A stretch of DNA of 64,000 bases from Hepsetus odoe (lineage: Eukaryota > Chordata > Actinopteri > Characiformes > Hepsetidae). A program made the position numbers and the translations under genes. The notes under the pieces were generated by a model. The model had not been told where the DNA came from and did no database searches. It saw nothing but the letters and a program-made list of their open reading frames with translations. The stretch is from NCBI GenBank assembly GCA_017165825.1, contig CM029386.1, forward strand, positions 3,725,729 to 3,789,728. Reading direction: 5' to 3'. Positions 20,997 to 32,661 of the stretch are shown here, piece by piece (position 1 is the stretch's first letter; each line of letters opens with the position of its first letter).

Positions 20997-21408
20997 TTTT
21001 GTGTTTTTGAGCAGAAACGTTTAAATTAAACTAAGGAGGAAAAACACAAATACTCCCTCAAGTTTCAGCTCATTTCTAACTTCACAGCTGAAGATCAAAC
21101 TCAGGATTTGGTGCTGAGCTCTCAGGTTTGAAGTGTTTACACTGCAGTGTGTTTCAGTTCCTGAATTTAAATCAGTATTAATGATATTTTCTGGAAAACA
21201 AATTAAAATCAGCTTATTATCTACTAATCAAATTATAATAGAGTCTCTTACAGCACTGAAGCTGAAACACTATTCATTGTAAGCAAAGCAAAAATATATA
21301 AAATATATAAAATATATAAACATATATAATACATAATTCCTAATATATATGGACGAATCCTTATCGCAGTGTTCACATGTGTTCAGAATGTCCACAATCT
21401 TCACATTA

Positions 21409-21416
21409 CATGCACG

Positions 21417-21446
<30 letters not shown>
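21409..21446. repeat. (CA)n microsatellite next to a donor
   Basis: GT-rich on the transcribed strand, beginning about 20 bases after the donor of the last LRR exon of copy C. It is absent from the same position in copy B. Confidence 0.88.
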
Positions 21447-21447
<1 letters not shown>

Positions 21448-21464
21448 CCCCCTGTAGTCCATAC

Positions 21465-21638
21465 CTGAGTGAGCTGAGTGAGCAGTTTGGATCCTCCAGT
21501 CGAGCAGAGAGCAGCTTCACTCCTGACTCTCCTGGGTGGTTGTAGGTCAGATCCAGTTCTTTCAGGTGGGAGGGGCTTAAACTGAGAGCTGAATCCAGAG
21601 AAGAACAGCCTTCAGCTGAGATCATACAACCAGATAAT
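21465..21638 (-). CDS. NLR copy C LRR exon 4
   Basis: 174 bases: LSGCMISAEGCSSLDSAL, HLKELDLTYNHPGESGVKLL and a DPNCSLSSLR end. It is intact, with acceptor tract (CT)n-ccag and donor gtatgg as in copy B. Confidence 0.88.
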
Positions 21639-21639
21639 C

Positions 21640-21701
<62 letters not shown>
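21639..21701. repeat. (GA)n microsatellite forming a polypyrimidine tract
   Basis: GA repeats with one AAAG interruption, ending at the LRR exon 4 acceptor. Confidence 0.92.
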
Positions 21702-21706
<5 letters not shown>

Positions 21707-21852
21707 TGGCCTTTCACAAAAAGAGCTGAACAAACAAATCCAGTTTACAAGACGAGCGAGACTGCTGCAAGTGAAAGACTCTTAGTCATTAACAACCAGA
21801 GCTGTTATCAGTACAGAGAACAACTTTAACAACTTTATGTTAGAAACCTGAC

Positions 21853-22023
21853 CTGAGAGTATCCAGTTTACAGTGTGAACTCTTCAGTCCAGCAGAGAGC
21901 AGCTCCACTCCTGAATCCTGCAGGTCATTGTTACTGAGGTCCAGATCTTTCAGGGAGTTTTCCAGATTTAAAACCGATCCTAGACTTTCACATGTATTTA
22001 CCCCAAGATTACACAAAGACAGT
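21853..22023 (-). CDS. NLR copy C LRR exon 3
   Basis: 171 bases: LSLCNLGVNTCESLGSVL, LDLSNNDLQDSGVELL and KSSHCKLDTLR. It is intact, with acceptor ttttacag-like and donor gtcag. Copy B retains only the last 28 bases of the orthologous exon (12671-12699). Confidence 0.88.
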
Positions 22024-23030
22024 CTGTAAAGAGAGAGTAAATATAAAATATCTAGAGATAGATTTCTGAAAAGAATAAGAAAAAGGTATTTATTTAAAAT
22101 CTTTACTTTAAATCTTTCATTTCTGGCACTTCTGCTTATTTACTGAAATACATTCAAATAGAACAGCTCAAAATGTTGATTTGATAATTTTGTCATTTGA
22201 ATATTTTATCTCCCATTAATTCTTGTTATTTTTTATTACCTTGATTGCAGATGAAGTTGGATTTTAAAGCGAACCCATAAGAAAGTCTATAGAGAGTTAA
22301 AACCATCTGAGCTTCAGCGTTTTTACTTTGTTATGAAGTTTGTTGCTGTTGTTGTTCATGTGCGTGTTGAACTTCCTGCTTGTGTCGTTCTGCTGTGTTC
22401 AGTCACAGAACTGGCTCAGTCTAGAAAGTGCACGTGATTGGAAATTGATTTTGTGCTCTTTCAACACTGATCCCTCATGAAATTAGTTCTATGCCTGAAG
22501 AAGAGCACTGTGCGTGTGAAGTGTATCAAATATAATGTGCAGCACAGTGGAGACAGAGCTCTCCCTGTCTCTCTGTGCTTTGGAATTGGCTCCACCACCA
22601 CCCTGACCCTCATCAGGACAAGTGGTTAAGAAAATGAGTGGGAGAGAGTCAGTGAGTGTCTTACACATCAGGCATCAGGCATCTGTAATCTAGTGTCTAA
22701 AACAAGTATTTTAATTTTAACAAATCTTCCTCCACACTACAGTTTAAAGAAAAAGTAAAGTTAAGCTGTTTTAAACATGATCATAGGAATACATTAAAGA
22801 CAGTATTGAGGATCTAACATAAGTGATTAAAGGAGCTGCCTCCACATCATCATCCCAAACAACATTCTCACCCAAAACATGACCAATACACAGACACCCA
22901 GTAGTTTATGATTGTGTTGAAGTAAAGAGACATTTCAGATGTTCTGTTACACCCAATCAAAAGCCTCTGTTTGTTCTAATACGATCATTTACAACAGCTG
23001 CTGAGTTCTAAATACAATAAAACAATAAAA
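22024..23030. other. Intron of copy C
   Basis: It is partly homologous to 14690-15380 of copy B (cccattaattcttgttattt and caacatcatcccaaac recur). A SINE-like tail, ctcatcaggacaagtggtt, occurs at 22610-22630. No gene is seen. Confidence 0.5.
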
Positions 23031-24720
23031 CTTGTCCATTTCTGAAACTTCTTCTGTTGGCTTCTCCTGTTTAGGGGTCACCACAGTGGATCAACTGTAT
23101 CCATTTCTTCCGGTCCTCTGTATCTCCCTCCTTCAAACCAACCACCTGCATGTCCTCTCTCACCACATCCATAAACCTCCTTTGGTCTTCCTCTTCTCCT
23201 CTTTCCTGGCAGCTCCATCTTCAACATTTTCCCCCTGATGTAATCCTCATCTCTCCTCTGGACATGTCCAAAACAATGCAACCTTGCTTCTGTAAATTTG
23301 TCTCCAAGACATCTAACCTGAGCTGTCCCTCTAATATACTAATTTCTAACCCTGTCCATCCTTGTCACACCCAGTGAAAATCTCAGCATCTTTATCTCTG
23401 ACACCTCCAGCTCTGCCTCCTGTTTTTTTCATCAGTGCCACCATCTCCAACCCATACAACATAGCTGGTCTCACTACTGTCCTGTAAACCTTCCCTTTTA
23501 CTCTCGCTTGTACCCGTCTGTCACAAATGACTCCAGCCACTCTTCGCCACCCATTCCTACCTGCTTACACTCTCTTCTTCACCTCTATTCCATGTTCTCT
23601 GGCATGTTGTTCAGGCATGTCCTGCCTGAATTCCACCTTGCAGTCCTCCTCCTTCAGCTTCCACCAGTTGATCCTTGACTCTGCCCTCACTCTCCTCCTC
23701 TTCTTGACCTCCAAAGTTATCCTACAGACCATCATCCTATGCTGTTTAACTACACTCTCCCCTGTCACTTCTTTGCAGTCTCCAATCTCCTTCAGTCTGA
23801 CCCTCCTGCAAAGGATATAATCCACCTGTGAGCATCTTCCTCCACTCTTATACATCACCCTGTGCTCCTCCCTCTTCTTAAAATAGGTATTTACAATAGG
23901 TATCTACAACCATCTGGCCTTCAGCATTCCTCTCTTTGACACCATGACTACCCATCACCTCCTCATCACCTCTGTTCCCTTCACCAACATGACCATTAAA
24001 ATCTGCACCAATCCCCTGGGTACACTCTCTATCAATTCATCTAACTCACTCCAAAATTCTTCTTTCTCTTCCAGCTCACAACCAACTTGCGGGGCATAAG
24101 CACTAACAACATTCATTATCACACCTTCATCTTCCAACTTCAAACCCTACCTGACACCCTCTTCACCTCCAAAAAACTCTTCACATATCCTTCCTTCAGG
24201 ATCATGCCTGCTCCCTTCCTCCTTCTATCCACACCATGGTAGAACAGTTTAAACCCTCCTTCCATACACCTGGACCTACTACCCTTTCATCTAGTCTCTT
24301 GCACAAACAAAATGTTAATCTTCCTTCTCTCCATCATATCAGCTAATTCTCTACCTGTACCAGTCATGCTGCCAACATTCAAAGTCCCTACCCTCACTTC
24401 CACTCTCCTGCACCTCTTTCTCTCCTCCTCCCTCTGGACATGCTTTCCTCTTTTCCTTCTTCTTCTTCTTCTCCTTTGGCCAACAGTAGTCCAGTTTCCA
24501 TCAGCACCCTGTAGGCTTACAGCACTGGTGGCAGTCATTGTTAACCCGGGCCTCGACCAATCCGGTATGGAAGTTAGTTTTTTTGTCCGCAAATTGATTT
24601 GGCAAAGTTTTACACCGGATGCCCTCCTGACATAACCCTCCCTATTTATCCAGGCTTGGGACCGGCACAAAGAATTACACTGGCTTGTGCATCTCAAGTG
24701 GCTGGGTTGTCCAGTTCTGA
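23031..24720 (-). mobile_element. RTE-type LINE, internally deleted
   Basis: The 5' end is at the right: VRVGTLNVGSMTGTGRELAD and FVQETR (endonuclease start) at 24287-24420, then VSAYAPQVGCELEEKEEFW at 23955-24143 and VDYILCRR at about 23800. The central RT domain is missing, and the C-terminal end resumes at 23078-23540 (VRPAMLYGLE, HVQRRDEDYIRGKML, RRRGRPKE). Multiple stops are present. It lies in an intron of copy C. Confidence 0.82.
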
Positions 24721-24873
24721 AACTCCTGCATACATGTGTTGTTTTTATGATGAAAACATCTAGTTTTAACATTTGCCTAAATTATAGACCAACTTAAATA
24801 AGGCGTGATTATGTTAGTAACACAGATTACTGTGACTTTTATCCATTCTGGAATGAACACACAGAAACCTGAC

Positions 24874-25023
24874 CCGAGAGTCTCCAGTCCAGCAGAGAGC
24901 AGCTCTACTCCTGAATCCTGCAGCTCATTGTTACTGAGGTCCAGATCTTTCAGGGAGTTTTCTGATTGTAGAACTGACTACAGTATTTGACAGGACTGTT
25001 TACTGAGTCTACACACAGTGAGT
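24874..25023 (-). pseudogene. NLR copy C LRR exon 2, broken
   Basis: It aligns with copy B 12739-12909, but codon CAG has become TAG after SCQIL. Twenty-one bases (residues KSSHCKL) are missing between two CTG-containing repeats, and the exon end reads CTCGG rather than CTCAG. Either the transcript skips this exon or the protein ends here. Confidence 0.85.
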
Positions 25024-25149
25024 CTGTAAAAGAAGAGTAAATACAACACTTCATACAGAAGATCAGACAGAAATACATAAATAACATTGACATGTTTACA
25101 CAGTTCTAGTATTAAACTGAAGAACATCACTGTGTGTTGTAAATCTTAC

Positions 25150-25323
25150 CTGAGAGTCTCCAGTTTACAGTGTGAACTCTTCAGTCCAGCAGAGAGCAGC
25201 TCCACTCCTGAATCCTGCAGGTCAGTGTTACTGAGGTCCAGAAATATTAGGGGTGAATTTGGTGATTTCAGAGCAGAACAGAGAGTTTTGTAGGAGTTCA
25301 TGGTGAGTTTAAGATCAGCAAGT
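25150..25323 (-). CDS. NLR copy C LRR exon 1
   Basis: 174 bases: LADLKLTMNSYKTLCSAL, IFLDLSNTDLQDSGVELL and KSSHCKLETLR. It is intact, with donor gtaaga. Confidence 0.88.
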
Positions 25324-25445
25324 CTGTAAAATAAGTAAATACAGAACACAGTACAATTAAAACAGGAAATGAGGAATTCAGCCTTACAGGAATAATTTTG
25401 TAAACATTTTGTAAAAAAAAATTTGGTTTTGTTTGGACTCTGCTC

Positions 25446-25696
25446 GGCCTAGTGGTTAGGATGTTGGCCACATGATTGGCGGATCGGGGGTTCGAACCCC
25501 TTCCCAATGGGTTGCCCTGAGGTGCCCTTGAGCAAGGTGCCGTCCCCGTCCCGCTCCTCCCTGCGATGGGCTGGCGACCTGTCCAGGGTGCGTCCCCCGT
25601 CCTCGCCCTGTGTGCGCTGGGTTGGACACCAGCACTCCCCTGCGACCCCGTTTGGGACAAGCGGCAGATAATGGATGGATGGATGGATGGATGGAT
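25446..25696 (+). mobile_element. SINE family B, full length
   Basis: It has head ggcctagtggttaggatgtt, B-box gggttcgaacccc, body and (GGAT)n tail. The 11-base target-site duplication is ggactctgctc (25435-25445) and ggactccgctc (25697-25707). It is very similar to the copies at 38034 and 63325. Confidence 0.9.
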
Positions 25697-25930
25697 GGAC
25701 TCCGCTCAGTGGGATAAAGGCAAAGGCAAAGCATGTTTAAGAGCCCGAGGAGTAACGCTTTTGGGGTGGGGGCTTCTGTCATCCTTTGCATTCTGCTTTG
25801 ACTGAGCACACCTGGCACCTCATTAGGACGTTGGGTGTGCCTCATTGGCTCAAGGGTTTAAAGATACCAGTGAGTCAGAGCAGAGTGTCAGTCATTCTTT
25901 GGATTCTTTGTTGGGGGACCAATAGCATTT
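25697..25930 (+). repeat. LTR-like interspersed repeat, fragment
   Basis: This contains aaggcaaagcatgtttaaga (also near 16100) and gagtcagagcagagtgtc (also, inverted, near 37480-37505). It is probably one LTR-type repeat family split by the SINE at 25446. Confidence 0.4.
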
Positions 25931-28385
25931 TCATCTTTAAATTTGTCACCTCAAGCTCCGCCTCCTGTCTTTGCATCAACCCCTACAACATAGCTGATCT
26001 CACTATTAGCCCATAATCCTTCCCTTTTATTCTTGCTGGTACCCATCTGTCACAAATCACTCCAGCCACTCTTCTACACCCATTCCAACCTGCCTGCACT
26101 CTCTTCTTCACCTCTATTCCATGTTCTCCACCCTCATACCTATCCTACTCTAATAAACTTCTAACAACTGACTCCTCATACAAAACCACAACTCCTCTCA
26201 AGGCACCCTGTCACATGCTTTCTCAAAGGCACAATGCAACTCCTTCTGACCTTCTGAATCATACAACTCTTTCTGACTCTGTACTTCTCCATCAACACCC
26301 TCAGAGCAAACCCTGCATCTGTGGTGCTCTTTCTCAGCATGAAACCATACTGCTGTTCACTGCTCATCACCTCTTTTCTTAACCTGCTTCCACTACTCTT
26401 TCCCATAACTTCATACTGTGTCTGATCAACTTTAACCCTTTAAAGTTACTACAGCTCTGTGGCATCACCCTTATGGCATCACCCTTATTCTTGAAAATCC
26501 ATCCATTTTCTGCCCAAATGGGGTCCCAAACTGCCCAAACGGGGTCGCAGGGGAGTGCTGGTGTCCAACCCAGCGCACACAGGGCAAGGACAGGGGACAC
26601 ACCCTGGAACGGTCACCAGCCCATCACAGGGAGGAGCAGGACGGGGACGGCACCTTGCTCAAGGGTACCTCAGGGCAACCCATTGGGAAGGGGTTCGAAC
26701 CCCCAATCCTCCGATCATGAGGCCAACGCCCGAACCACTAGGCCACCACTGCCCTTCTTGAAAATCTCCAATGCCATCTCTCCTAAACACCTTCATGCTT
26801 CCACCAGTATGTCATCTGGATCACCTGCCTTTTCATTCTTCATCCTCTTCATCGCTGGCTCACTATCCTCACATCATCCAATCTTCTCTCTCTCTCATTC
26901 TCTTCATTCATCAGCCCCTCAAAGAACTCTTCCATCTGCGCAACATGCTCTGTTCACCTGTGAGTACGTTTCCATTATCGCCCTGATCTGCTGTACATTC
27001 TTCCCAGCTCTGTCATTCCCCCCAGCCAATATTGGTATGGGTCCTTTTCTCCCTCTTTACTGTCCAACCTCTCATACAATTCACCAAACACCTTATCTTT
27101 GGCTTTCGCCACTGCTTTCTTCGCCCTGCGGTTCATCTCCTTATACTCCTGTCTACTTTCTTCATCTCTCTGACCGTCCCACTTCTTCTTTGCTTGCCTC
27201 TTCTTCTGTATACAATCCTGGACTTCTGGGATCCACCTCCAGGTTTGCTTAACCCCCTTTTACCATCCAGATGTCACACCATGTATCTTTTCTAGTTGTC
27301 TGCCTTACCACTTCTGCAATAGTTTCCCAGCAATCCGGTAGTGCTTCAGCAACTCCCAGTACTCGTGTTAACTCCTTCCTGAATTGCAGTCCTCCTTCTT
27401 CAGCTTCCACCACTTGACTCCTCGACTCTGTCCTCTCTTTCCTCCTCTTCTTGACCTCCAAGTTCATCCTACAGGCCACCATCCTGCGCTGTCTCCAATC
27501 TCCTTCAAAGGATATAATCCAACTGCCTGCATCTTCCTCCACTTTTATGTCATCCTGTGCTCCTCCCTCTTCTTAAAATAAGTATTAACTACAGATATTT
27601 CCACTCATTTTGCAAAATCTACAAGGATCTGACCTTCAGCATTCCTGTGCCTGACACGATACCTACCCATCGCCTCCTCATCACCTCTGTGCTCTTCACC
27701 AACATGTCCATTAAAGCCTGCACCAATCACCACTCTCTCTCCCCTGGGTACACTCTCAATCACTTCATCTAACTCACTCCAGAATTCTTCCTTCTCTTCC
27801 ATCTCACAACCAACTTGTGGGGCAATAACATTGACTATATTTATTATCACACCTAAAACTTCCAGCTTCAAACTCATCACCCTCCCTGACACCATTTTCA
27901 CCTCCAAAACACTCTCCACATATTCTTCTTTCAGGATAACACCTACCCCATTACTCCTTCTATCCACACCATGATAAAACAATTTAAACCCTCCTCTAAT
28001 ACACCTGGCCCTACTACCATTCCATCGTCTCTCACACACAAAATATCAACCTTCCTTCTCTCAATCATTTCAGCTAATTATATACCTTTACCAGTCATGC
28101 TGTCAACATTCAACGTCCCTCAATTCCAATCTCCTGCCCTTCTTTCTCTCCTCATCCCTCTGGACATGCCTTCCCCCTCTTCTTCTTCTTCTCCTTTGGC
28201 CAACAGTAGTCCAGTTTCCACCAGGACCCTGTAGGCTAACAGCACTGGTGGCAGTCGTTGTTAACACGGGCATCGACTGATTTGGTATGGAAGTTTGTTT
28301 TGCCATATCAATATGCGGACAACCAAAGTTTTACACCGGATGCCCTTCCTGATGTAACCCTCCCCATTTGTCTTGGCCAAAATGC
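25931..28385 (-). mobile_element. RTE-type LINE, interrupted by a SINE
   Basis: The right part (26767-28385) carries endonuclease pieces: RRWNGSRARCIRGGFKLFYHGVDRR, VNVIAPQVGCEMEEKEEFW and RVVIGAGFNGHVGEEH. The left part (25931-26487) carries an RT piece, EQQYGFMLRKSTTDAGFAL. A SINE is inserted at 26500-26754. Both halves have frameshifts and there is no complete RT. Confidence 0.82.
26500..26754 (-). mobile_element. SINE family B inserted in a LINE
   Basis: A complete minus-orientation copy with a perfect 12-base target-site duplication ttcttgaaaatc at 26488-26499 and 26755-26766. It is nested in the RTE LINE and therefore younger than it. Confidence 0.92.
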
Positions 28386-28730
28386 AATTTTTTACATGAT
28401 CTTCAGTAATTTTGTTGTGATGCTATTTTTTGCTTTTTTTCTGCTTTAATAGATGCTTCACTAATTTTTGCCACTCACAAATACACAATATTGGATTATT
28501 TTACTCCTTGCTTGGTTAAATTAGTTTTCTTGATTTTAATGAACTGGTTCAAAGCTGTCATATTTGCAGAAATATGTAATATTTTGCAGAAATATAAAAA
28601 CTTTAAAGCGCTGCTGTATAATCCGTGTTCAGATCTGCAGACTGAAGATACTTTAAACACATAAAATATCTTTACTGTTAAACACAACATCATCGTTCAA
28701 ATATTACAACGCTTTTGGTGAAACACTCAC

Positions 28731-30794
28731 AAAACCTTCCTGCAGTTGCTCACAGCTGGGATCAGTCTCCAATAACCCTCCTCAGATGTGTTGTAATTCT
28801 TCAGATTCAGCTCATCCATCACCTCCTCTGAGCTCAGAATTATGTAGGCCAGCGCTGAACACACTCCAGCAGAGACTTTCTTTTTTAACCGTTTTGTTGA
28901 TTTTAAATATTCCTGAACTCTCTTAGATAAAGACTGGTCCTTCATTTCAGTGAGACAGAGGAACAGGTTAATAGATTGGTCAGACGGAAGATCCTCTGTT
29001 TGCATTTTACATTTCATGTACTCAGCTGTAGTCTTGATGCTATCTGAGCTCCTAACTGTTTCTGTCAGAAAGACTCGTAAGAACTGCTGATTGGATTCCA
29101 GTGAGATTCCCAACAGAAAACGGAGAAACAGGTCTAGATGTCCATTCTCACTCTTTAATGCTTTGAGCACAGCTCCCTTTAGCAGTTCTTCCAATAAAAC
29201 ACTCTCAGACCATTTCATCTTCTGAGGTTTCAAGACTTGTAGTTCCTCCATGTTTTTGCTCACAAAGCAAAGAAACACAAAGAGAGCAGCCAGAAACTCT
29301 TGAAAGCTCAGATGCACAAAGCAGTAGATCTTCCTCTGATAAAGCACAGATTCTTCTCTGAAGATCTCAGTGCAGATCCCAGAATACACAGAGGCCTCAG
29401 TGCCATCAATCCCACACTCTATCAGATCTTCTTCCTAGAACATCACATTGCCCTTCATCAGCTGTTTGAAAGCCAGTTCAGACAGTTTCAGGAGCACCTT
29501 TCTATTAGATTCCTGCACTTCCTCTGGATCGGTCTCATTTCTTTCCTCATACTTCTCATTTCTCATGACTGTCTGAGTACCCAGGAAGTGCGAGTACATT
29601 TCAGTCAGAGTTTTAGGAATTTCTGTATTGTGTTTTGTCAGGATTTGCTGAAGCACAGTGGCTGAGATCCAACAGAAGACTGGAATGTGGCACATGATGT
29701 GGAGGCTCCTTGCTGTCTTAATGTGGGAGATGATGCTGCTGGCTTGGTCTGGGTCTGAAATTCTCTTCCTGAAATACTCCTCCTTCTGTGGGTCATTAAA
29801 TCCCTGAATTTCAGTCACGCGGTCGATGTACTGAGGAGGGATCTGATTGGCTGCTGCTTGTCGAGAAGTTATCCAGAAGAGAGCTGACGGAAGAAGTTCT
29901 CCTCTGATGAGTTTTGTTATCAACACATCCACTGATGACACTGTGTTTATGTCAGACACTCTGTCACTCTGTGAAAAGTTCAGTGGAATTCTGCTTTCAT
30001 CCAGACCATCGAAAATGAACACACATTTACACTCATCATAAACCTCTGGATCCAGGTCTTTAAACTCAGGATGGAAGTCACACAGAAGTCCATGAAGACT
30101 ATAATGATCATCTGTAATCAGGTTTAACTCCCGGAAAGGAAACACTACCATCAGATCTACATCCTGATTGGCTTTTCCTTCAGCCCAGTCCAGAATGAAC
30201 TTCTGCACAGAGACAGTTTTTCCAATTCCAGCGATGCCTTTAGTCAGCACGCTTCTGAGCTTCTGTACTTTTAATTCTCCATTTTGTCTTTCTCCTGGAT
30301 TTTGCTGGAGAGGTCTGAAGATATCTAAGCAGTTAAGTGGTCTTTCTTGCAAGCGCTGGTTTTTTTCCATCTTTAAAACTTCATGTTCTTCATTCACACT
30401 TTCACTCTCTCCCTCCATGATGTACAGTTGAGTGTAAATCCTGTTCAGTAACGTTTTATTCTCTTGTGTTCTGATTCCATCAAATAAGCTCTCGTACTTG
30501 CTCTTCATGCTGGCTTTGTGTCTTTCTGAGACTCTGTGAAGGACATTATCCACTGGTTGGCAGTAACCCTGCTCCATGGACATGTCCATGTTTGGAAATG
30601 GAATAGGATGTGTTTTAGATATTTTTCTGCAGTGAGGACAGGCAAAGTCTCCTGTCTGAGCAGATTTGTACCAGTAGCTGTCGATGCACTGTCTACAGAA
30701 AGTGTGTCCACAGGTGATAGAGACAGGATCTGTCTGAATCTGCTCACATATTTCACATCTGGACTGATTCTGGGTCAGCAGAACCCTCTCATAG
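28731..30794 (-). pseudogene. NLR copy C RING-FISNA-NACHT exon with one nonsense codon
   Basis: A single 2064-base exon. It begins YERVLLTQNQSR and a complete C3HC4 RING: CEIC, x11, CGH, x2, CRQC, x15, CPHC, with the E2-contact-type I and W (CEIC, SYW). FISNA follows (YESLFDGIRTQ...NRIYTQLYI), then Walker A GIAGIGKT, Walker B FIFDGLDE, sensor WITSRQ and the winged helix. TAT has become TAG at 29435-29437 (after KGNVMF), and the same frame continues to the gtgagt donor at 28725-28730. The exon start (30794, ctctccag acceptor) joins the repeat exon at 32000 in phase 2. Confidence 0.9.
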
Positions 30795-31999
30795 CTGGAG
30801 AGAGCCAGAGTGGAAGAATGTCAAAAAGGCAGAATTTTAATATGCAAATAGCAGTAATAATTTAATTCAACAGCAGAACATTCACAGTCAGCTGAACAAA
30901 AGCAACATAATGTTTCTTTCTGGCATTTGAGTAGCAGCAGCCACGTGAGGACAAAAGCTATTTTTGACACCATAGTGATGGACGTTCCTGTAAGGTTGTT
31001 CATCATGAAACAGTCAAAAAACACAATCATTACACATCACTGTAATTTACACAAATGTATCTGTTTCCATCCCCACACAAACAATCTCTGTCATTTCCCA
31101 GAAATCATACTCGGGCAGGTGCAGGCACGTCAGTAAAACCATACTTTTTAACTGATTGAAAATGAGATCCTCCATATAACGAGAGCACACAGCAGAAACT
31201 GAGACTGGGGAAAATAAAATATGATCATTAGTGCAGCTTTAATGTTTTTCATTAAAACAAAACTATTTCAGATTTCATTAAACAGTTTTTTGCTGCTCAT
31301 GTTGTGTGTGAGCACTGTCCTCATGACATGAGGGAAAACTGTTGCCATGAAAGGGTCTAAAGTGCCTTTAACTATGTTTTTTTTTGTAGGTGTCAAAGTA
31401 AAGCCAGGACCCAACAGAACTTGGCCAGAGCATCACACTTCCTCTGCCAGCTACTCCTGCCCATAGTGTACAGTGTCCCAGTTCTTCCCTGGATACGTTC
31501 ACATTACCTAACTGTCCACATGTGGATTTAACAGACCACACCAACTTGTTCTTTTACTCCATGATCCATTCTGGTGCTTACATGCTCTTTATAGGTGCTT
31601 TCTGTGGATGGACATCTGACTATACACAGCAAGCTGGGACACTCTGTCTTCTGACACGTTTCTATTATAGGCAACATTAATTTATTCTGCAGTTTGTAAT
31701 AAAGTAGCTCTTTTGTGGAATCAGAGCAGAGGAGTCTTCACCCCTCAAGTGTATATTTAATCATTATCCACACACACAACACTGTTACTGGATCACTGTT
31801 GTTCTTCTATAAGCCACTTTTGGGAGGAAAACCACAAACACCCAACGAGACCTGCAGAGCTAGTTAAGGCTGATCTCTAGATAAGAAATGGAGGTCTAAA
31901 TACAAGAACACATTGATGCTGGAAGTGGAGATGAGGTTCAAGTGCAAAACAAAGACATACATTCTCCCTGAGAAATGTCCTACTGAGTTTATGTCTCAC
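30795..31999. other. Copy C intron 3
   Basis: Sequence between the repeat exon and the RING exon. The part 30800-31680 is paralogous to 19560-20097. No other gene is seen. Confidence 0.6.
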
Positions 32000-32113
32000 C
32001 TCATGTCTGCACTGATTCTTTCATTACTGAATACAGGAGGCTGAAATATTGACCTGTTGCTCTTCAGAGACACACAGCTGGACTCTGGACGTTCTGCTTT
32101 GAAACTCGGCCGC
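32000..32113 (-). CDS. NLR copy C repeat exon 2
   Basis: 114 bases, phase 2-2: SFKAERPESSCVSLKSNRSI, then a short acidic end and ADMR before gtgaga. It is the same length and pattern as the two copy D repeat exons. It joins the RING exon as AG|C TAT. Confidence 0.82.
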
Positions 32114-32238
32114 CTGGAATGGGATGTGGAAACACAAGAAAAAGTTAAATGTAGAAATATGATCAAATAATTGCTAATACAGATAGAAACAATATCTAAG
32201 ATGGTCTCAAGGGACAGAGAATATTAAACCCTTTATTT

Positions 32239-32239
<1 letters not shown>

Positions 32240-32270
<31 letters not shown>

Positions 32271-32307
32271 ATGAACTTTAATCTTCTGTGTTATAATGAG
32301 CGGTTTG

Positions 32308-32346
<39 letters not shown>
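32240..32346. repeat. (TG)n double microsatellite
   Basis: Two GT tracts (32240-32269 and 32310-32346) in the intron between the two repeat exons of copy C. Confidence 0.9.
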
Positions 32347-32351
<5 letters not shown>

Positions 32352-32400
32352 CAGGTAAATGATGGTAAAAGACTCTCTGAGTGTTGAGTGTTTTACTGAC

Positions 32401-32508
32401 TCTGGATCAGAGGGAACAGGGTCATTGCTGAAAGTAAGAGGTTCCCCCATGTACCAGTCACTCTTCATAGACACACAGTTGGGTTCTGGAGGTTCTGCTC
32501 TCTTTACC
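32401..32508 (-). CDS. NLR copy C repeat exon 1
   Basis: VKRAEPPEPNCVSMKSDWYM, then EPLTFSNDPVPSDPE. The start is fixed by the gttttcag acceptor. I chose the gtcagt donor at 32395-32400 because it gives phase 2, which fits the next exon; gtaaaa four bases on is the alternative and is the one suggested by copy A. Confidence 0.7.
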
Positions 32509-32661
32509 CTGAAAACAATTAATCCATGATGATCCAGGATGAGAGAGGCTTTTGTTGAGGAATCACTTACTTTACTAAGACTAGTCTAAACACCAGGGAC
32601 AGATATTCTGTTCTTTCTCTTTTAATAATATAATAATGTATAATCATATAAAATGACTCAC

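Noticed and set aside
24312..24635. 107-residue plus-strand frame
   Set aside because: Antisense of the RTE LINE 5' end; Leu/Ser-rich shadow.
26473..27252. 259-residue plus-strand frame
   Set aside because: Antisense of the SINE and the RTE LINE; low-complexity Ser/Pro/Leu.
30505..30756. 83-residue minus frame over the RING of copy C
   Set aside because: Out of frame with the RING-FISNA reading; the equivalent frame at 47956-48222 is the same shadow.
32240..32346. CRISPR-like or promoter function for the GT tracts
   Set aside because: Simple dinucleotide repeats without spacers; eukaryotic context.
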